NCBI GenBank assembly: GCA_026008535.1
Contig: BRKX01000017.1
Span: 7,394,501 to 7,458,500, forward strand
Source of the DNA: Perilla frutescens
Taxonomy: Eukaryota; Streptophyta; Magnoliopsida; Lamiales; Lamiaceae
Length of the DNA stretch: 64,000 nucleotides
Direction of reading: 5' to 3'
Positions within the stretch are counted from its first letter, which is position 1. Each line of letters begins with the position of its first letter. The notes below the pieces were generated by a model, which ran no database searches, had not been told where the DNA came from, and was given only the letters and a program-made list of their open reading frames with translations. Positions 58,711 to 64,000 of this stretch are shown one piece after another. Made by a program: the position numbers and the translations under genes.

Positions 58711-60459
58711 TGTTACCATAATCTTAGTATATAAGTGTTATATACAAGAGGATTAAGATTATGGAAAATAAACTAAAAATGAAGTCCGTGACGAATTTAA
58801 TTAAAGTATGGGATCTCTAATTAAAATGTCACTAATGCAGCCCAATGACATTATGAATGTGACCGTTTTATCCAAACCGTTGATGTGGAGACATCCAGTT
58901 GGGTGCATTTATATATAATATGATCATATAGGGCTTGGACTGATTTAACTTAACTATTCCTTCAAATTCCGTTAAAGAAAAGGAATATTAAATTAAATCA
59001 CAAGATGATCATATATGAATAATCTTAATCCTGAGTGATTATAGACTCCTATTTATTTCAATGTGATTCTTAATTTGCTCGTTAAAGTTTGTTTGACAAC
59101 ATTCTCTAAACTTGCATTGAATTAAATAGCTGGGAATGTAATTTATAGATATGGAATCCATTCCTTCTTTTGAGAAGTAGAAAGATAATTCTCTCATTTG
59201 TTAATTCTGGAACTGGGTGATTTGACATCTCTAATTTATAAATTGTTTATAAATTAATCACTCACTGGTGAATTAATGGTAAATGAGGAAAAGAAATAAT
59301 TGAAGAGGTTAACAGATATTACCTGTCTTCAATTATGAATTATCTATGGAGAATTAATTCATATGAAATGATTAAATTAATGGACTGCTCAAATTCGTAG
59401 AGTAAATATGTTCTATAATTAAAGAGAGTGCAATTCTGAATTTTTAGTGGAATAATATCAGAATTAATAAATTAAATAAATTAATTAAAGAGTTTAATTA
59501 TTTATTCGATTTATTGGAGCTCTTGATTATAGGTCCATGGTCCCCGATTCGCCTTCCTATTTTATTGACGGGTTGATAATAATATTTAAGTTCCTAAAGT
59601 GTTATGAAAAATAAGTTTTCATAAAGTTTGGGCTTATATGTAAATATTAGTTAATTCCGGAAGTATATGATATTCTACATTTTGACTGTGCTAGGAATTA
59701 AATAAATATACGATATTTATATTATTTATCACTAAATAATTATATAAGATAATTATTAATTTATTTTTTTATCTACATGATTTTGAATCTGCTTAAAATA
59801 GGAAACTGATATGTATTAGGATTTGATCTAAATCTGATTATATATATCACATGAGAGAGAAGAGTTAAAGTAAGAAAAAAATATCATTCACGTGTGACGT
59901 GAATTTGGAAAAGGAAAAATCATTCACGCCCATTCTAACAATCAACGTGAGACGTGATTTTTGTGAGAGAGAATTATAAAATTGATTCTCTCCAAAAACC
60001 AACTCGGCTATTTTGATTTGAGAAATCAATAGTTGAATGAATGATTTCTTTTCTCTCATGATTTGATTTTAATTCAGATTATATATCATCACAATACTAC
60101 AGTCTAATTCTATGATTTCATGTGCTGAAATAATCGTAGAAAAATTAAGTTAGGAACTTAATAGATTTTTTCTGGTGCCCACTTACTACCGTTCAAAAGG
60201 AGGATTGAATCGGAAGATCGTGGTGTTTACGAGCTTTTCAAGATTCAAAGGTTGATCGAAGAAGACAAAAGAGATTTAAGAAAAATGTATTTTTTTATCT
60301 CTTCTTTAGTATTAAATAAATTTAATTTCGCATGGATGTTATATTTTTATATCACGATCTATTGTCTGATTTATACCGCTTCCGCTCCCGTTCGATTTGA
60401 TCGAAAAGACGGATTTTATTCGACCCCAAATTTATTTCGGATCGGTTTAATTTCCAACA
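58711..60459 (+). repeat. Copia LTR (another family), left border approximate
   Basis: The right end TTTCCAACA is followed two bases later by TGGTATCAGAGTCAGG (60462-60477), a primer binding site, so this is a 5' LTR. The start is taken at TGTTACCATAATC but the expected TGTTGGAA is not seen. AT-rich, with no coding ORF. Confidence 0.55.
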
Positions 60460-60461
60460 AT

Positions 60462-60477
60462 TGGTATCAGAGTCAGG
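60462..60477 (+). other. Primer binding site of the second copia family
   Basis: TGGTATCAGAGTCAGG, close to the initiator-methionine-tRNA complement, at the LTR end. Confidence 0.75.
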
Positions 60478-61213
60478 TTGTTTTGATATAAGAATATAAT
60501 TCCATGGAATTAAATTTATTTAGGAGTGGGCTATAGGATTTGATCTTAATTTTTATGATGAATGAATAAATGGATGCGTGGATGTTTTTGGATTGATGCC
60601 TTAAATTGATTTTTGATAGGATCATGATGTACACCCTAAGTTTAAAGGGTATAGAAGTTGTAATTTTATATAGATTGGATTTTGCCTATCCCTCCCCGAT
60701 TTCCCCACTATGTAATTTACTTTTTTCTATTTAGATTTAGAGGTGTAATTTAAGGCATCGATCCAATTCATCGTTTATAATTTCTTGCAAAATATTTTAT
60801 GTATATGTGATATATATGCCATACATTATTATGTTATTCATGAAACCCACTCCGAGCATGTTCATAATTTTAAAGAGTTTAATATTATGATTGATCTGTA
60901 AGATAGATTTAATCTATGAGATAGATTATTATTATTTTTTGTGATGGATGATTTAAATCTGATTTTTATGAAAAATTAGATTTTATATATAAAAAAAATC
61001 AAGTAGTAAATCAAGAACCTCGAAGGATAATGTTGAAAATTACCCCAATCAGGTTGATACATTAATTAAGGACAAACTCAACATCCTCAAGAATTAAAGT
61101 TATTATGATAATGTCCTAAATCTGTTAAAGGTTCAAGAAAATTCAGAAGCTTCCATAAAGTGCAATTATTGGGAATCTAATGTAAGCTAAGCTAAGGTCT
61201 TCATAAGACCTGA
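60478..61213 (+). other. Copia leader-like sequence, no gene
   Basis: Noncoding AT-rich DNA after the PBS. Nothing recognisable is encoded. Confidence 0.4.
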
Positions 61214-62250
61214 TGTAACCCTGGACAAATTGTACCGGATACAAAGGATGCGCGAAAGACTTCTAGAAATGAACACGTCAACGAGGAAGGATTCAATCCT
61301 ATTTTAATGACTCAATAACAATAAATAAACTGAAATAATAAGAACAAGACTCGAAAATAATATAGACGAAGAAATAGACCTAATTAAGACCTCTAGACTA
61401 TGACACAAAATTAGAACACAAATCCAACAAGAAAGGGCTGAATTGGATCGATGGGTTTGGAAGGAATTATGGGTCATTTGGAATGAGTATAAGGGGTTTA
61501 GAATGGCTTGAGTAGATAGGGTATGTTAAGGCTAGGAAGAACTTACGGTATCGATGACGAACACGACGAATTGGGTGCGGACGTAACCGAACCCTTGACG
61601 ATCGACACACGATCAGGTCTTGATGGCTTGGGATTGTCACGGACGTTGATGGAGGTGTAGAAAGTCGATGATGGTGGCTGGACGATGGAGGTGTTTTGAT
61701 TTGCAACTCGATTAATCCCCGGCGTATCTTGTACGACGAAAACGGATCTCAAAGTTACTCCTCGGTAGCGAGTTCACCGTAATTCCTCATGTGAATTAGA
61801 ATGTTCCCTTGATGTAAGACTCAAAGTTTGCTAGGCTTCAAGAATGAGTATTTTCGAGGAAAACAATCAAAAGCTTTAAACGGTTGAGACACAAATTGAA
61901 TGCAAATGCAAATTTAATCAATAATGTCTAAAATATCAAAGTAACATGGTTCCCCTATTTATAGGGCTCATAATGCACGAAAATAATGAATAAAAAGCCC
62001 TAAAAATCTGATCCAAAAAGGATCTCTAACTATGCTAGAAAAATACCTAAACTAGAATTCTATTCAAGGTGGAAATTGCCTTAAATACAATTCTAGTCAA
62101 ACTTAAACAATAGGGAATGAAAATTACATACAAAATTAAATAAAAACTGATCTAAACTATAGTCTAAATTAATTAAAATAAATATTATAGTCTAGATAAA
62201 ATTCAACCCCTAATTAATTAAATCAAGGGCCGAAAATTCCCATGCATGCA
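61214..62250 (-). repeat. Gypsy LTR remnant, minus strand
   Basis: On the minus strand it ends CCAGGGTTACA (61214) and has a TATA box (CTATAAATA, 61956-61964). A gypsy pol tail lies just upstream in that orientation. The start of the LTR is uncertain (around 62250). The inner ORFs (61467-61752) are not supported. Confidence 0.5.
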
Positions 62251-62514
62251 GATTGCCAATCTTCACGTCGATTCTCTTCATGGACATGTGCACTCTTCTT
62301 CATCTCCAACTCTTCAAGTTGTAGTTTCCATGGTGTGATCTTCATCTTCAATAGTTAATAAATTAACTAATCTTGAGCTGCACTTCTCGCCTTCTCCAAC
62401 TTCAAGTTGTCTTCGAATTTTCACTTGCAAATAACCTTGAAGCCTCTTTGCTCGTAGGCGTGTAATTGGTCCACGAAATTGCAGCTCTTGATCTTGATCT
62501 TCATTGCCTATCAT
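62251..62514 (-). pseudogene. C-terminal tail of a gypsy polyprotein
   Basis: The minus-strand peptide contains LQFRGPITRLRAKRLQGYLQ, the GPxTRxRAK motif that ends many plant gypsy polyproteins. Nothing upstream of it is preserved in the window. It is wedged into copia sequence. Confidence 0.6.
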
Positions 62515-62540
62515 GCTCTCATCAAGACCTCATTCATTTT

Positions 62541-63162
62541 TTTTATTGTTAGTATGTTAGATAGATATTTCAGCAATTATGGTACGGATTACCTAAGGGT
62601 AGCAACAAAGATATTAAACTATATACAGAGAACAAAAATATCTAATGCTCACATACAGAAAATCAGATCATCAGGAGATCATAAAGAATTTTGATTCTGA
62701 TTTTGTCGGATGCTAATAAAGTAAATGATCCACTTTTGGATATGTATTTCTTCTGGCTGGGGAAACTATTTCATGGAGAAGTGCTAAGCAGACACTTTTA
62801 TATCACTTCAACCATGATAGTGAAATATATAGAATGTTGTGAAGCATCTAATTATGGAATATAACTATGAAATATTTTCACTAGGCTGCAAATTATTAAG
62901 GTATTGAAACACCACTAAAGATTATTGTGACAATAATTCGACAGTCTATATTCTAATAATAATAGGAACTCTAATAAGTCAATGACATTGACAAAGTTCC
63001 TAGTTGTGAAGGAATATTACAGAGTGAACATATTATTATAGAACATATAAGGACACACTCATTTATGGTGGATCTGCTAATCAAGAAATTATCATCCAAG
63101 GTATGTATGAGTATACTGCTCATATGGGTGTTATGTTGCTTAAGGATTCTTTAGTTCAGTAG
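62541..63162 (+). pseudogene. Copia RNase H, decayed
   Basis: Broken plus-strand frames show SMLDRYFSNYGTDY and LNYIQRTK, then DSDFVGC, STFGYVFLLAGETISWRSAK and, near the end, HEYTAHMGVMLLKD before a stop at 63160. These are the RNase H and C-terminal motifs of Ty1/copia pol. Frameshifts and stops occur every 50-100 bp. The element's remaining pol is missing upstream, where a gypsy remnant sits. Confidence 0.8.
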
Positions 63163-63539
63163 GAGTCTGTTTACAATTTAAATGTTCTATACTTCGGTTA
63201 TGTAACACATTTTTGTGTTATGGAAAATTCCGTACGGATTTTGTGGTATACAGTCTGTACACTCTGTTCAGTTTTGGTTATGGTTGATCTCACTAAAGTT
63301 TAAAGTTGGACCGGTTAGAAATAGCTATGTAAGATCACATTGCGTATAATCACATATTGGTATATGTGATTACTGATGGGTTGATTCATGCATATAATGT
63401 GATGAAAACCTCTTTAGTCCTATACTAGTACACTTGATGGAAAAGATTATTTTCGGGGTACCTTAAAGTAACAACAAGGTTTGAGCTCAATAAGGTAATG
63501 CACATTTATCCGATTGTATATGTAGTCCAAGTGGGAGAT
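63163..63539 (+). other. Copia 3' untranslated region and PPT
   Basis: Noncoding; ends in the polypurine tract aagtgggagat (63529-63539). Confidence 0.6.
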
Positions 63540-64000
63540 TGTTGGAAATTTTCCGTTTGGTGGACTTACATATATAAAATAAAATGTATATGGTTGTTTT
63601 ATGGTAAGTCCAATTAAAGTGATCTACTAAAGTTTAATTATGGACTATTAAAGGTATCAAACAATCATGGAATTAATGTGTAGATACCATAAGGAGATAT
63701 TCAATTTATTAAGGGACCAAATTGAAAATCACATATATATACACAGTTACATATTTAGGGTTATGATCCCCAAACGACGGTACTTCATTCTGCAGTCCGT
63801 ATTCCTTCTGCAGAAAGGAAAACAAAGGTGATACCGTTCATTTGGAAGATCCATAACAAATTTAACCGTCGATTCAATAATAAAGATCTAAATATTTATG
63901 ATTCAGGTACGCTTCCGTATCCAGTTTATGATTTTATGTCTCTGTGATTTCGATATATAGATTTCATGATTAGGGATTTAATTTGTGTTAATAAACTTTC
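63540..64000 (+). repeat. Start of a copia 3' LTR, runs off the window
   Basis: It begins TGTTGGAAATTTTCCG after the PPT and continues to the window edge. Its start is the complement of the end TTCCAACA of the LTR at 60459, but the bodies are not obviously alike, so the two may come from different copies. Confidence 0.65.

Noticed and set aside
62479..62694. A small plus-strand gene beginning at 62479
   Set aside because: Its 3' half is the decayed copia RNase H and its 5' half is antisense to the gypsy pol tail.

Overview
The window is nuclear DNA from a flowering plant. It is AT-rich and dominated by nested LTR retrotransposons, with one apparently intact host gene: a WUSCHEL-related homeobox gene of the WOX1 type at 48.7-50.7 kb. 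Its split exons, GT..AG introns and conserved N- and C-terminal motifs indicate a eudicot. The sequence itself does not fix the species; an asterid is my guess.

Layout. 1-14.7 kb: the 3' end and 3' LTR of a Ty3/gypsy element (LTR of about 3.54 kb once insertions are removed). It is split by a minus-strand solo LTR (TSD gctag) and by a Ty1/copia element at 2865-12454 (TSD gagga), which itself carries a 2.3-kb solo gypsy LTR (TSD taacc) inside its polyprotein. 14.7-27.9 kb: a minus-strand Athila-like gypsy element (gag, protease, RT, RNase H, integrase, PBS, 5' LTR). Its protease is interrupted by an internally deleted minus-strand copia element (19356-23008, TSD atatc) and its gag by a 901-bp hAT-type element (8-bp TSD gtctcatc). 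27.9-29.8 kb: a plus-strand Athila-like RT/RNase H fragment. 29.8-43.4 kb: two inverted LTRs of a SIRE-like copia family, with an env-like region and a truncated minus-strand chromovirus-like gypsy element (5' LTR, PBS, gag, protease, RT, part of RNase H) between them. 43.7-46.0 kb: remnants of host genes on the minus strand, namely an S-receptor-kinase-like exon and beta-tubulin exon 1, the latter split by a copia LTR. 46-53.7 kb: the host-gene island with WOX1, microsatellites, a TIR element, a dispersed AT-rich repeat and a LINE tail. 53.7-64 kb: another copy of the same copia family (LTR, PBS and leader), hit twice by CACTA-type elements that carry a tRNA-like segment, followed by remnants of further copia and gypsy elements.

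One copia LTR family (starting TGTTrG.TTTGTATAC, about 1.42-1.45 kb) recurs as a truncated 5' LTR, a 3' LTR, a solo LTR, an LTR with a CACTA insert and a deleted minus-strand element. Comparing these copies shows where deletions happened. The transposon proteins seen all carry stop codons, frameshifts or truncations, so none looks autonomous. WOX1 is the only gene I would call functional.
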